Origin: Geomobilibacter sp964432205
GTDB taxonomy: Bacteria; Desulfobacterota; Desulfuromonadia; Geobacterales; DSM-12255
Direction: 5' to 3'
Assembly (NCBI GenBank): GCA_964432205.1
Contig: CAYSMK010000001.1
Location: forward strand, 1 to 64,000
DNA length: 64,000 nucleotides
Below are positions 9,541 through 17,764 of the stretch, piece after piece. Made by a program: the position numbers and the translations under genes. How positions within the stretch are numbered: the first letter of the stretch is position 1; each line of letters begins with the position of its first letter. Under the pieces are notes generated by a model. That model had not been told where the DNA came from. It saw nothing but the letters and a program-made list of their open reading frames with translations, and did no database searches.

Positions 9541-9651
9541 TTCCAGTCCTTGTCCCCCTGGTCGAACAGTTCGGTAACACCGGCATTAATCCGCTAATTC
9601 AAAGGCGTAGGTTGTGCAATCTTGCAAGTTGTCAAGACCCCCTGTTTGACC

Positions 9652-9726
9652 CGGCGCGACAAGACCCGACTGCTCAAGCAGGGGATGATGCAGGAACTCT
9701 TGACCGGAAAGACACGCTTGGTGTAA
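9652..9726 (+). pseudogene. C-terminal remnant of a type I restriction specificity gene (hsdS)
   Basis: Reading to the TAA at 9724-9726 gives KTRLLKQGMMQELLTGKTRL followed by V and stop. This is the highly conserved C-terminal tail of HsdS specificity subunits (LKQGMMQELLTGKTRLV). No start codon or upstream HsdS body is present, and upstream codons do not resemble the family. It is a leftover from a deleted restriction-modification locus, next to other broken genes. Confidence 0.75.
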
Positions 9727-9757
9727 CCCTTCCTGTCAACTGGCGGTTATAGTTATT

Positions 9758-9797
9758 TATACATACTTATACTATTTATGTGATATAAGTATGTATA
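9758..9797. promoter_or_regulatory. 14-bp inverted repeat in the promoter of the AAA ATPase gene
   Basis: TATACATACTTATA (9758-9771) is repeated exactly in inverse at 9784-9797 with a 12-base spacer. It lies in a very AT-rich stretch ending 22 bases before the ATPase start. No T-run follows, so an operator bound by a dimeric regulator is likelier than a terminator. Confidence 0.5.
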
Positions 9798-9819
9798 TTT
9801 TACTAGAAGCGGGGTAGCT

Positions 9820-11004
9820 ATGGATAAGATCAAAAACCCCTTCTCTCCGGGAGCAGGCTCACCGCCGCCAGAACTTGCCGGCCGCAACGGCATTCTGGAG
9901 CAGGCGGACGTCCTTTTGGGCCGAGTGCTGGCCAAACGACCGGAAAAGAGCCTGTTGCTTACCGGGTTACGCGGCGTCGGGAAGACCGTGCTGCTCAATG
10001 AGATTGACCGTCGGGCAAGAGACGTCGGCTATCGCACCATCCTGGTGGAGGCGCACGGAGGGAAATCGCTGGCAGTATTGCTGGCTCCCCATCTGCGGCG
10101 CTTGTTGTTTGATCTCGACCGGATTGCCGGAGCCGGCAACAAGGTGCGGAGGGGGCTTGCCGTGCTCAAGAGTTTTGTCGGCGCGATCAAGATTTCGGTG
10201 GGTGAGTTCGACATCGGTCTGGATATAGAGCCGGAGTCGGGTGCGGCTGACAGCGGCGACCTTGAGGTCGATCTTCCCAGCCTCTTCATGACCGTGGCTG
10301 AGGCAGCACAGGAGCGCGGTGTTGCAGTGGCCATTCTGATCGACGAAATCCAGTACCTCAAACAACTGGAACTGAGCGCCCTGATCATGGCCATGCACAA
10401 GATGCAGCAGAGTCAGCTTCCACTGGTGCTTGTTGGCGCCGGCCTGCCGATCCTGCCCGGTCTGGCCGGGGAGTCGAAGTCGTATGCCGAGCGGTTGTTC
10501 AATTTCCCGGATGTTGGCCCGTTACCGGAACCGGATGCGATCAAGGCTCTCCAGGACCCGGTGCGGGCAGCACACGAAGAGTTTGCCCCGGAGGCATTGA
10601 CGGAGATATTCCGGTTGACCCGAGGCTACCCGTATTTCCTGCAGGAATGGGGCTACCAGTCCTGGAACCGCGCCACTGCCTCGCCGATCTCCTTACAGGT
10701 CGTGCAGGAGGCCAGCGACCTGGTCTCAAGACGCTTAGACGAAAATTTCTTCAGGGTGCGGTTCGACCGGCTTACCCCGCGCGAAAAGATGTTTCTGCGC
10801 GCCATGGCCGAGTTTGGCGGCGGTCCCTGTCGTACCAGTGACGTTGCCGATAAGTTGCAAATAAAGATCAGCACCATGGGGCCGTTACGCGCCGGTCTAA
10901 TCAAGAAAGGCATGATCTACAGCCCATCATACGGTGATATGGCCTTTACTGTGCCTTTGTTCGACGAGTTCATGCAGCGCGCCATCCCTACGTTCGAGCC
11001 TTGA
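9820..11004 (+). CDS. AAA/STAND-type ATPase with C-terminal winged helix
   Basis: A 394-residue protein of the archaeal-ATPase-like family. It has Walker A GLRGVGKT (about residues 48-55), Walker B AILIDEIQ (about 170) and a C-terminal region resembling a winged helix (about 325-394). Related proteins occur in mobile and defence regions, but the substrate is unknown. The start follows a GGGG-containing weak site. Twenty-one bases downstream begins a broken Fic gene, so the two were probably one operon. The gene is flanked by an hsdS remnant and Fic fragments, so it may be the last intact part of a decayed defence module. Confidence 0.75.
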   Translation: MDKIKNPFSPGAGSPPPELAGRNGILEQADVLLGRVLAKRPEKSLLLTGLRGVGKTVLLNEIDRRARDVGYRTILVEAHGGKSLAVLLAPHLRRLLFDLDRIAGAGNKVRRGLAVLKSFVGAIKISVGEFDIGLDIEPESGAADSGDLEVDLPSLFMTVAEAAQERGVAVAILIDEIQYLKQLELSALIMAMHKMQQSQLPLVLVGAGLPILPGLAGESKSYAERLFNFPDVGPLPEPDAIKALQDPVRAAHEEFAPEALTEIFRLTRGYPYFLQEWGYQSWNRATASPISLQVVQEASDLVSRRLDENFFRVRFDRLTPREKMFLRAMAEFGGGPCRTSDVADKLQIKISTMGPLRAGLIKKGMIYSPSYGDMAFTVPLFDEFMQRAIPTFEP

Positions 11005-11025
11005 TTCTCTCTGAGGAGTCTTGCC

Positions 11026-11398
11026 ATGCCTGAGTGGCGATTAGCCCTACGCGGGCGCGAGGATTTAGATGAGCTAAAGATACATATCACCCCCCCTTCA
11101 CCATCACTCCGGCTATCCTGCGCCTTGTGGCGGAGATCGGCGAGGCGCTGGGACGTCTGTCGGCACTGGCGGACAGCGCCAAGGTATTGCGTCTGCGGCG
11201 CATCAACCGCATCCGCACCATTCAGGGTTCATTGGCCATTGAAGGCAACACCCTGAGCGAAGCGCAGATAACCACCATTCTGGATGGTAAACGGGTTCTG
11301 GCCCCGCCACGTGAAATCCGGGAAGTACGCAATGCCGCTGTCGTCTATGACCGCCTGGCACAGTGGCAACCCGGCAGTGAAAAAGAGCTGGTGGAGGC
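11026..11398 (+). pseudogene. Fic family gene, frameshifted and truncated
   Basis: ATG 11026 follows GAGGAG and codes about 23 plausible N-terminal residues up to a run of seven C's (11090-11096). The reading then continues one frame away as FTITPAILRLVAEIGEALGR and on to QGSLAIEGNTL and EVRNAAVVYDRL. These are hallmarks of the N-terminal domain of Fic AMP-transferases, including the inhibitory-helix-like SxxxEGN region. Homology ends near 11398, before any catalytic HPFxxGNGR motif. Either the C-run shift or the loss of the catalytic half inactivates it. Confidence 0.7.
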
Positions 11399-11399
11399 C

Positions 11400-11549
11400 C
11401 CATCAATCCTTCTGTCAATAGGCAAACCAGCAGACGGCAGCCCCAGCCGACGGGCAACCGATGAACGCACCGAACGCACGTCTAACTGCTCCCCTTCGAT
11501 AGCAGAGGTCTTGATGGTCTCTTCCACCAGGATCTCGGCCTGGGCCTGA
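11400..11549 (-). pseudogene. fragment of a second Fic (DUF4172-type) gene, opposite strand
   Basis: On the minus strand this segment reads ETIKTSAIEGEQLDVRSVRS then SVARRLGL and DRRIDGA. This matches the part of DUF4172-Fic proteins that carries the S-x-x-EGE inhibitory motif and the RSSIARRLG stretch. It abuts the plus-strand Fic fragment at about 11399, with no start and no catalytic domain. Two different Fic genes joined tail to middle point to a deletion or inversion junction. Confidence 0.65.
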
Positions 11550-11580
11550 TGGGATTTGTTAGAGACAATTTATTTACAAA

Positions 11581-11616
11581 AAAAATGACCGACTACTCAA
11601 GCAGTCGGTCATTTTT
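11581..11616. terminator. rho-independent terminator
   Basis: A 14-bp stem (11581-11594 with 11603-11616) and 8-base loop, A-rich at the left foot and T-rich at the right foot. It can terminate the leftward dsbC gene and anything coming from the Fic scar. Confidence 0.8.
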
Positions 11617-11668
11617 AATTAATTTACGCAATCAACAAACTTCGTTACAGCGCTTTATCCGCACAAGG

Positions 11669-12364
11669 CTACTTGAGCAGCTCTTCGATCTTTTTCAGAT
11701 CGGCACCGACCACCTGCTTGCCGTCGATAAAGAACGTCGGCGTCCCGGAAACCCCCATCTGTCTGGCCAGATTCATCTGCAACTGGGCAAGGCCCTTGAT
11801 ATCCTCCCCCACCTTGGTCTCAGGCAGGCTCTTGCCGGCCATGGCATCTTCGTAGGCAGCAGCCTTGTCCTTGGCCGCCAGGATCGCCTCAATCTTAGCC
11901 GCAGCGGCCGGATGGGCAAACGGCGCGAAGAAGATGTAGCGGGTCAGATCGGTCCGCCCCTTGAGGAACTCAGCCGCTTTGCGGCAATAGGGACAATCCG
12001 GGTCGGTAAACTCGATCACCACATGCTTCCCATTCCCGATCTTGACCGCCTTGTCCAGCGGGAGGTCCTTCACCTTCTGGGCCGCCAGTTCGCCCTTGCG
12101 TTCAGCGGTCAGATTGCGCAACGCCTTGGTGTATATCTCCCCGACGATCAGCAGATCCTTTTCCGGATAGAAATAGAGCACGTTCTGTCCGGAGACCACC
12201 TCGAAAAGTCCTTTGACGTCGGTCGGTCGAATGGAATCGACCTTGACCTGGGGAAAGGACTCCTTGATCGCCACGTCGGGCTTGACCACCAGAGAGGCGG
12301 AATAGGCCGAGCCGTTCGCCAGCAACATGCCACCGACAAGGGCCGCCATCAGGGTACGCTTCAT
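11669..12364 (-). CDS. dsbC: periplasmic thiol:disulfide isomerase DsbC-like
   Basis: A 231-residue protein with a signal peptide (about 1-22), an N-terminal DsbC/G dimerisation domain (about 25-85) and a thioredoxin-fold domain with the CPYC active site (Cys124, Cys127) and the cis-proline loop GTPTFF. DsbC proofreads wrong disulfides in periplasmic proteins and is kept reduced by DsbD-type membrane proteins. Neither DsbD nor DsbA is seen here. Length and domain order are normal for the family. Confidence 0.88.
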   Translation of the reverse strand: MKRTLMAALVGGMLLANGSAYSASLVVKPDVAIKESFPQVKVDSIRPTDVKGLFEVVSGQNVLYFYPEKDLLIVGEIYTKALRNLTAERKGELAAQKVKDLPLDKAVKIGNGKHVVIEFTDPDCPYCRKAAEFLKGRTDLTRYIFFAPFAHPAAAAKIEAILAAKDKAAAYEDAMAGKSLPETKVGEDIKGLAQLQMNLARQMGVSGTPTFFIDGKQVVGADLKKIEELLK

Positions 12365-12412
12365 AGTCGTTACTCCATTCCGGACAGCGTCAGCTGCCCT
12401 AGGTTCAGAATC

Positions 12413-13249
12413 TCAGTTGCGATACACCGGGTTGGTTCCCCGGACCTCTACCACCGGTGCCTCCTCCAGCAGTTCCAGTTCTCCGGTGTCGTCCTCATAC
12501 TCGTCTTCGCCGACAGCCCAGTCATAGACCTTCTGGGAATCCATGAGCACCGGCTTCTCGGGAATGCCGTACATCCGATTCTGCATCTCCTCGTCGAAAA
12601 GACCGATGCAGCCATGGGAAGCCGGTTTGCCGGGAAGGTCGCGGGCATGCAGCCAGTACCCCACGTTGTCCGGGGCGATATAAAAGCGCATGGCATTGTC
12701 CATGGGGTATTGGTCCTGATCGTCATCGGTGCGGTACAGGGAAGAGGTGTGGGTCAGGTGCCGGGCATCGATCCGATAGATACCGGTCGGGGTTTCAAAG
12801 CCGGTCTTGCCGGTGGCAGCAGGGACGGAAAACTTCAGCCGCCCGCGCTCATAGGCGCCGAGCCACTGTTCGGACAGGTCGACGAGGATGTACTTGCCGT
12901 ACCTCCTGGCCGGTTCGTACTCGCGGGGGAGTGGCGAGTAACCCTTCAGCAGGCCGATATCCTTCGGCACCTTGATGGTCATGCCGGGATAGACATGGCG
13001 CCGGTCAACACGGTTGAAACGGGCCACCAGGGGCCAATCACTGCCAAAGAGGGATTCAAGGGTATCGTTGGGCTTTATGAACAGTGGCGCCCAGGGGATA
13101 TGCCGCTGGCTGGGAAAGTCCACCCGACTCAGGTCTTCCTTGGCCGGATCCTGCGGATTGGGCCCCGGCTCGGAGGTGGCCAACGGGCCATAGACCACGA
13201 TGGCGGACAAGATCGTCATGGCGAAAAAAAGGACAGTTACCCTGCGCAT
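12413..13249 (-). CDS. L,D-transpeptidase (YkuD) with LysM-like domain
   Basis: A 278-residue envelope protein with one N-terminal hydrophobic segment (about 5-24) as signal or anchor. A LysM-like region (about 55-97) may bind peptidoglycan, and the YkuD domain (about 118-240) carries SHGCIGLFD with catalytic Cys214. The usual Arg after HGC-I is replaced by Gly. L,D-transpeptidases cross-link peptidoglycan or attach proteins to it. I chose the start MRRVTV at 13249, because a longer in-frame start at 13300 lies inside a hairpin. The C-terminal 30 residues are Glu/Asp-rich. Confidence 0.85.
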   Translation of the reverse strand: MRRVTVLFFAMTILSAIVVYGPLATSEPGPNPQDPAKEDLSRVDFPSQRHIPWAPLFIKPNDTLESLFGSDWPLVARFNRVDRRHVYPGMTIKVPKDIGLLKGYSPLPREYEPARRYGKYILVDLSEQWLGAYERGRLKFSVPAATGKTGFETPTGIYRIDARHLTHTSSLYRTDDDQDQYPMDNAMRFYIAPDNVGYWLHARDLPGKPASHGCIGLFDEEMQNRMYGIPEKPVLMDSQKVYDWAVGEDEYEDDTGELELLEEAPVVEVRGTNPVYRN

Positions 13250-13287
13250 AATTCCGACGTTTCCATTTACTGTTGAACGAAATGGCG

Positions 13288-13309
13288 AAAGGGGCTTCAA
13301 AGCCCCTTT
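13288..13309. terminator. hairpin between meaB and the L,D-transpeptidase gene
   Basis: AAAGGGGCT and AGCCCCTTT (13288-13296, 13301-13309) flank the tetraloop TCAA. It probably ends the B12 cluster on the minus strand. The T-run is short on that strand. Confidence 0.6.
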
Positions 13310-13369
13310 TAACTGCCTACCACTAGCATGTTTTCATTGGCCAGTCAACCCCGTGCAGAAGGCCGGCCT

Positions 13370-14320
13370 TTATCGTCCGGGCGTGAAGCGCTCCGCCACC
13401 AACGCCTCGACGGCGCTGTACGGATCGACGGACCGTGTCACCAACCCGTCCACGATCTGCCGGAAGCGGCCATTCACGGTGATCGGCCGGAACACCTCCT
13501 GAAAGAGCCGCTCACGCAGGAGTTCCACGAATATCCGTGCCTGCTTCTCCTCAAGAAAATGGTTGATGCGACCGGACGCAAAGAGAAATTCCCGGTGGCT
13601 TTCCATCTCGCCGACCAGTTCCTCGATCCCCACGCCACGGCTCGCCTCGGTCTTCATCACCTTCGGATGCCAGTCCTCGGCGGCCAACCGGTTCATATCC
13701 AGCATGACGGCCAGCTCACGGACCGTCCGATCGGCATCGGCCCGGTCAGCCTTGTTGACGACGAAGACATCGCCGATCTCCAGGATTCCCGCCTTGATGG
13801 CCTGGATGTCGTCACCGAGCCCGGGGACCATGACGACCACCGTGGTGTGGGCCATCTGGACGATGTCCACCTCGTCCTGGCCAACCCCGACGGTTTCCAC
13901 GATAATCACGTCCATCGCCATGGCATCCATGACATTGACCACATCCGAAGTGGAACGGGAGAGCCCACCCAGATGGCCGCGGGTCGCCAGACTGCGGATG
14001 AACACCCCCTCGTCGTCAGCATGGCGGTTCATCCTGATCCGGTCCCCCAGGATGGCGCCACCGGTGAACGGGCTGGTCGGATCGATAGCCACTACGCCGA
14101 CCCGCTTGCCCCGTTGCCGGTAGGCGGCGGTGACCTGATCGACCAGGGTCGACTTGCCGGCCCCGGGAGGGCCGGTAATGCCGATGACATAGGCCTTTCC
14201 CGTATGGGGGTAGAGGGCCTTGAGCTCCGGGATGGCCGAGCTGAAGCCATCGTCGATATCCCGCATCAGGCGCGATGCCGCTCGGATATCACCCTGAAGA
14301 ATCCGTTCTGCAAGTCCCAT
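13370..14320 (-). CDS. meaB: MeaB/ArgK-type G-protein chaperone of acyl-CoA mutases
   Basis: A 316-residue GTPase with Walker A GPPGAGKST (about residues 49-57), DPTSPFTGGAILGDRIRM, the ETVGVGQ switch and NKAD for guanine recognition. MeaB protects and reloads adenosylcobalamin in methylmalonyl-CoA mutase and related mutases. It lies 23 bases after a crotonase gene and close to a B12-subunit gene and cobO, so it closes a B12-mutase support operon. The mutase catalytic subunit itself is not in this window. Confidence 0.93.
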   Translation of the reverse strand: MGLAERILQGDIRAASRLMRDIDDGFSSAIPELKALYPHTGKAYVIGITGPPGAGKSTLVDQVTAAYRQRGKRVGVVAIDPTSPFTGGAILGDRIRMNRHADDEGVFIRSLATRGHLGGLSRSTSDVVNVMDAMAMDVIIVETVGVGQDEVDIVQMAHTTVVVMVPGLGDDIQAIKAGILEIGDVFVVNKADRADADRTVRELAVMLDMNRLAAEDWHPKVMKTEASRGVGIEELVGEMESHREFLFASGRINHFLEEKQARIFVELLRERLFQEVFRPITVNGRFRQIVDGLVTRSVDPYSAVEALVAERFTPGR

Positions 14321-14343
14321 ATTAGTGCTTCCTGTGTGTAAAG

Positions 14344-15090
14344 TTATGTCGTCGAAACGGCAGCAAGTGCCGTGACTGTGGCCTGTTCAAGGAGACAGCC
14401 GTTCTTCAGGTCGACATCCTGTGAGGCGTTGACGAGGCGTTTGGCGGCGGCGAGCGCAGGCAGAGGCTGACGAGTGATCCTTTCGGCGTAGGTAACCACC
14501 GCCGGCCAGAACTCGGCGGCCGGGAATACACGGTCCACCAGTCCCATCCTGAGTGCTGATGCGGCATCGTAGGTATCGGTAGTGAGGAAGATCTCCCGGG
14601 CGTTGTTTCTCCCCACGAGACGGGGCAGTTTCTGGGTACCGCAGAACCCGGTGAGGATACCGATTTTCCCGCCGGGATGGGCAATGGCAAGGGCATCGCT
14701 GGCCAGACGGATGTCGCAGGCAAGTGCCAGGTCGCACCCACCTCCCATGGTAATGCCGTTCAAGGCGCCGATGATCGGCTTGTCGCACTGCTCCATGTCG
14801 GCAAAGAGCCCCTGACCGAGCTCGGCAAAGCTGAACGCCTCGGCCGGGCCGAACCTGAGAAGCTGGCCGATATCGGCTCCCACGGCAAACGACTCGCCCG
14901 GATAGCCGGAAAGCACGATGCAGGAAACCTGCTCGTTGGCTGCAAGTTCGGCAACAGCCCGTCTCAACTCCCCCAGCATGGTGATGGTGAGCTTGTTGAA
15001 GCGGCTTCCCGAGGCCATGGTCAGATAGCCGACCCGGTTCCGAGTCTGTATGGTCAGTTTTTTATAGGGCATAACGTCAGGTCGCGCCAC
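14344..15090 (-). CDS. enoyl-CoA hydratase/isomerase (crotonase) family protein
   Basis: A 248-residue crotonase-fold protein with the oxyanion region LNGITMGGGCDLALACDIRL and CGTQKLPRLVG. In true enoyl-CoA hydratases the GGGCE glutamate and a second one in FGQPE do the chemistry. Here they are Asp (GGGCD) and Gly (AHPGGK), so simple hydration is doubtful and another crotonase reaction (isomerase, thioesterase or decarboxylase type) is possible. It lies between the mutase B12-subunit gene and meaB. An internal ATG six codons in is an alternative start. Confidence 0.82.
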   Translation of the reverse strand: MARPDVMPYKKLTIQTRNRVGYLTMASGSRFNKLTITMLGELRRAVAELAANEQVSCIVLSGYPGESFAVGADIGQLLRFGPAEAFSFAELGQGLFADMEQCDKPIIGALNGITMGGGCDLALACDIRLASDALAIAHPGGKIGILTGFCGTQKLPRLVGRNNAREIFLTTDTYDAASALRMGLVDRVFPAAEFWPAVVTYAERITRQPLPALAAAKRLVNASQDVDLKNGCLLEQATVTALAAVSTT

Positions 15091-15111
15091 AAACGGGCCG
15101 GCCTCAACCGG

Positions 15112-15513
15112 TCAGTGGGTGGCCACGTTCTGCCGCACCCAGGCAACGATATCTTCGGTGGAGGTACCGGGGGTAAAGACTTCCTTCACGCCGGCAGCCT
15201 TGAGACCGGGGATATCGTCCGGCGGAATGACACCGCCGCCGAACACCACGATGTCCTCGGCCTTCTTTTCCCTGAAAAGCTGGCAGACGCGCGGCAGGAG
15301 CGTATTGTGGGCTCCGGAGAGTATGGACAGACCGACGCAGTCCACATCCTCCTGGATGGCGGCCGACACGATCTGCTCGGGGGTTTGGTGCAAACCGGTA
15401 TAGATGACCTCGAACCCTGCATCCCTGAAGGCACGGGCAACCACCTTCGCCCCACGGTCGTGGCCGTCGAGGCCGGGTTTTCCCACCAGTACGCGCAATT
15501 TCCGTTCAGCCAT
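15112..15513 (-). CDS. stand-alone B12-binding subunit of an acyl-CoA mutase
   Basis: 133 residues, matching only the C-terminal cobalamin domain of methylmalonyl-CoA mutase. It has the base-off/His-on motif DGHDRGAK with the Co-ligating His at about residue 18, then LSILSGAH and FGGGVIPPDD. Stand-alone domains of this size pair with a separate large subunit in methylmalonyl-, isobutyryl- or 2-hydroxyisobutyryl-CoA mutases. The large subunit decides the substrate and is absent here. AAGGAGG precedes the ATG. Neighbouring cobO and meaB fit assembly of this mutase. Confidence 0.9.
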   Translation of the reverse strand: MAERKLRVLVGKPGLDGHDRGAKVVARAFRDAGFEVIYTGLHQTPEQIVSAAIQEDVDCVGLSILSGAHNTLLPRVCQLFREKKAEDIVVFGGGVIPPDDIPGLKAAGVKEVFTPGTSTEDIVAWVRQNVATH

Positions 15514-15561
15514 GGTCAGTCCTCCTTTTCCGTTTCCTGTATCAATAATTTCGCCTAATCG

Positions 15562-16092
15562 TCACTTTTCGATGCCGACCCTGGCCGGCACCCCGGCCTT
15601 GTAGTAATGCTTGACTTCCCGCATCTCGGTCACCAGATCGGCAGCCTCGATGATCTTCTCGTGGGCGTTCCTGCCGGTCAGGACCAGCTCCACCCGGGGT
15701 GGTTTCAGCCGGATCAGCTCAAGGACCGGTTCCACGTCCAGCAGGCCGTAGGCGACCGCCCCGTTGATCTCGTCGAGAATGACCAGGTCATACCTGCCGC
15801 CGGTTAGGACCTCCCGCGCCAGCATCAGCCCCTCTTCGGCCAGCTGCCGGTCTTCGGCTGCCGGGCCGTCCTGCTTCACCCACCCCTTGCGGCCGGTCGT
15901 GACGATGGTCAGATACGGGGCCAGCCGCTCGGCAACGAGATGCTCGCCGTACGGCCCCCCCCCCTTCATGAACTGGACGATGCAGACCATCAACTCCCGG
16001 CCGACAGCCCTGAGAGCCAACCCGAGGGCCGCGGTCGTCTTACCCTTGCCATTGCCGGTGTAGACCTGTACGCACCCCTGCTCCAGCTTCAT
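15562..16092 (-). CDS. cobO: cob(I)yrinic acid a,c-diamide adenosyltransferase (CobO/BtuR type)
   Basis: A 176-residue P-loop protein with GNGKGKTTAALGLALRA near the N-terminus (about 13-29), VQFMKGG and VILDEINGAVAYGLL. It makes adenosylcobalamin, the cofactor of the acyl-CoA mutase whose B12 subunit is next door. The start at 16092 begins MKLEQG and lies 16 bases after the upstream crotonase stop. The frame stays open far upstream, but that part overlaps the crotonase gene and is not coding. Confidence 0.9.
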   Translation of the reverse strand: MKLEQGCVQVYTGNGKGKTTAALGLALRAVGRELMVCIVQFMKGGGPYGEHLVAERLAPYLTIVTTGRKGWVKQDGPAAEDRQLAEEGLMLAREVLTGGRYDLVILDEINGAVAYGLLDVEPVLELIRLKPPRVELVLTGRNAHEKIIEAADLVTEMREVKHYYKAGVPARVGIEK

Positions 16093-16108
16093 CGTCCCCC
16101 CATCGCGA

Positions 16109-16888
16109 CTATCGCCCCTGAAACCGTGGCTGCCGCTTCTCCAGAAAGGCGCCCATCCCCTCTTTCTGATCCCCGGTCGTAAAACAGAGGGCAAAGGCAT
16201 CGCGCTCCATGAGACAGGCATTCCGCAGGTCCATATCGACACCGGCATCAATGACCTCTTTCGCCATCCGCAGCGACAGGAGCCCGCGGCTGCAGATCTT
16301 TCGCAGCACGGCACACGCCTCGGGAAGCAGTTGGTCATCCTGATGGACCCGGTTGACCAGGCCGATGCGAAGCGCCTCGGCGGCATCGATCAGTTCCCCT
16401 GACATGATCAGTTCCTTGGCCCGCGACTTGCCAATCAGACGCGGCAGACGCTGGGTGCCGCCGAAACCGGGAATGATGCCGAGGGCGACATCGGGGAAGC
16501 CAAAGGTTGCCGACGCTGCAGCCAGGATGAAGTCGCAGGCAAGAGCAAGCTCCAGCCCCCCGCCGAGAGCGCCGCCGTTGACCGCCGCCACGACCGGCTT
16601 GCCGAGGGACTCTATGGCAAACATGAGCCGTTGCCCTTCGCTGGCAAGGGCACCGGCCTCCAGCGGCGACAGGTCCGTCATCTCGTCGACAGCTGTCCCG
16701 TCACAGAAATGCCCGCCAGCGCCGGTCAGCAGCACCCCATGCACTGTTTCATCACCTCTGCAGCGGGTAATGATCTGCACGAGGGCGGCAATCACCTGCC
16801 GGTTGAGACGATTCGCCGCCTCAGGACGATTCAGGGTGACAATGGTTATGCCGTTATCGTTACGTATGGTGAGATGCTTATCAGGCAT
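16109..16888 (-). CDS. enoyl-CoA hydratase family protein
   Basis: A 259-residue crotonase with GGALGGGLELALACDF and FGFPDVALGIIPGFGGTQRL. The first catalytic Glu is present (GGGLE); the second position is Asp (FPD), a conservative change. Hydration of a short-chain enoyl-CoA is therefore more plausible here than for the second crotonase of the cluster. It is the first gene of the leftward crotonase - cobO - B12 subunit - crotonase - meaB series. AAGGAG lies near the start. Confidence 0.85.
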   Translation of the reverse strand: MPDKHLTIRNDNGITIVTLNRPEAANRLNRQVIAALVQIITRCRGDETVHGVLLTGAGGHFCDGTAVDEMTDLSPLEAGALASEGQRLMFAIESLGKPVVAAVNGGALGGGLELALACDFILAAASATFGFPDVALGIIPGFGGTQRLPRLIGKSRAKELIMSGELIDAAEALRIGLVNRVHQDDQLLPEACAVLRKICSRGLLSLRMAKEVIDAGVDMDLRNACLMERDAFALCFTTGDQKEGMGAFLEKRQPRFQGR

Positions 16889-17077
16889 CGTAACTCCTTC
16901 AACTTTTAGCCATACTGAAATACAGAGAAGAGCGAACTATAGCAACGCCGCAATCAGCGTGTCAAGGCGAATCACACTACTTCATAACGACATTTTAGTC
17001 AAACCAAACGTATTTACGTTAACGGAAACAAGTATAAGAGCTTATTTTCATTGGCCCCCAGCTAAGCAGATGGTCTT

Positions 17078-17461
17078 TCAAAGGGGCACGTACTGCTCAA
17101 CAAGTTCTTCAATGATCTCACCGATGGTTGTCCGCTCGTGGGCAGCCGCAATCTTGAGCCGCAGATGCAGGTCCTGGCGGATGTTGATGGTCAGGCGCAC
17201 ATCACCGGCAGGAACCAGTCCGGCAGCGTAGGTCTTTGCCGGCGCCTTTGGTGCCTTTTTTCGTCCCCCCCTTACGGCATCCCCTTTACCACCCCTTGGT
17301 GCCGACCGAGTGGGCTGACCGGTTGAAACCTGCTCGGCGTTGCCCTTCTTTGGCAAACGGTCCAAAGGCCTGGCAACAACCGTTTTCTTGACCGGTTCCT
17401 TCTTGGGCGTCTCTTGAAGAGCCCCGAACAGTGACATCTGATCCTTCTCCTCGTCGGTCAT
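17078..17461 (-). CDS. ribbon-helix-helix type protein with long basic linker
   Basis: 127 residues. The first ~85 are low-complexity and rich in Lys, Pro and Arg. The last ~40 (LTINIRQDLHLRLKIAAAHE, then TTIGEIIEELVEQYV) look like a ribbon-helix-helix DNA-binding domain of the ParG/CopG kind. I start it at 17461, where GAGGGAGG precedes the ATG. It stands alone between the B12 cluster and the chaperone gene. A role in transcription or partition is only a guess. Confidence 0.6.
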   Translation of the reverse strand: MTDEEKDQMSLFGALQETPKKEPVKKTVVARPLDRLPKKGNAEQVSTGQPTRSAPRGGKGDAVRGGRKKAPKAPAKTYAAGLVPAGDVRLTINIRQDLHLRLKIAAAHERTTIGEIIEELVEQYVPL

Positions 17462-17764
17462 CGCCTCCCTCGCAGTGTGGGACTGAGCTGCATGTACGCG
17501 ACACGATACCGATCGCACCAGTCGTACGCAAGTAAAAACATATTCTCATACATACACACCTGCCCCAACCCTACGATTGAAATTCGGTACATGCATGACT
17601 GTAACACACAAGCTGCTACTGCCCATAAATCTTGAGCCGTACCGGTTTTCCCGGCTTGCTCGGCAAACAAACTATTGTTGCTTTTAGAAGGCATTTATAT
17701 TAGGATTCACCGCTGTTCTTGCCTGAAGCATTTCCATTTCCCCGTAAGGAGTCAACCAGCCACC

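Noticed and set aside
11127..11549. A free-standing 140-residue protein in the Fic region
   Set aside because: Its first two thirds are a Fic N-terminus and its last third is the antisense of another Fic fragment, so it is a chimaeric frame across a joint.
13250..13300. An upstream start at 13300 for the L,D-transpeptidase
   Set aside because: It lies inside the terminator-like hairpin and would put polar residues before the signal helix.
15562..16386. A longer CobO protein starting near 16386
   Set aside because: The extra part overlaps the crotonase gene in another frame and has no family similarity; the P-loop domain begins right after the start at 16092.
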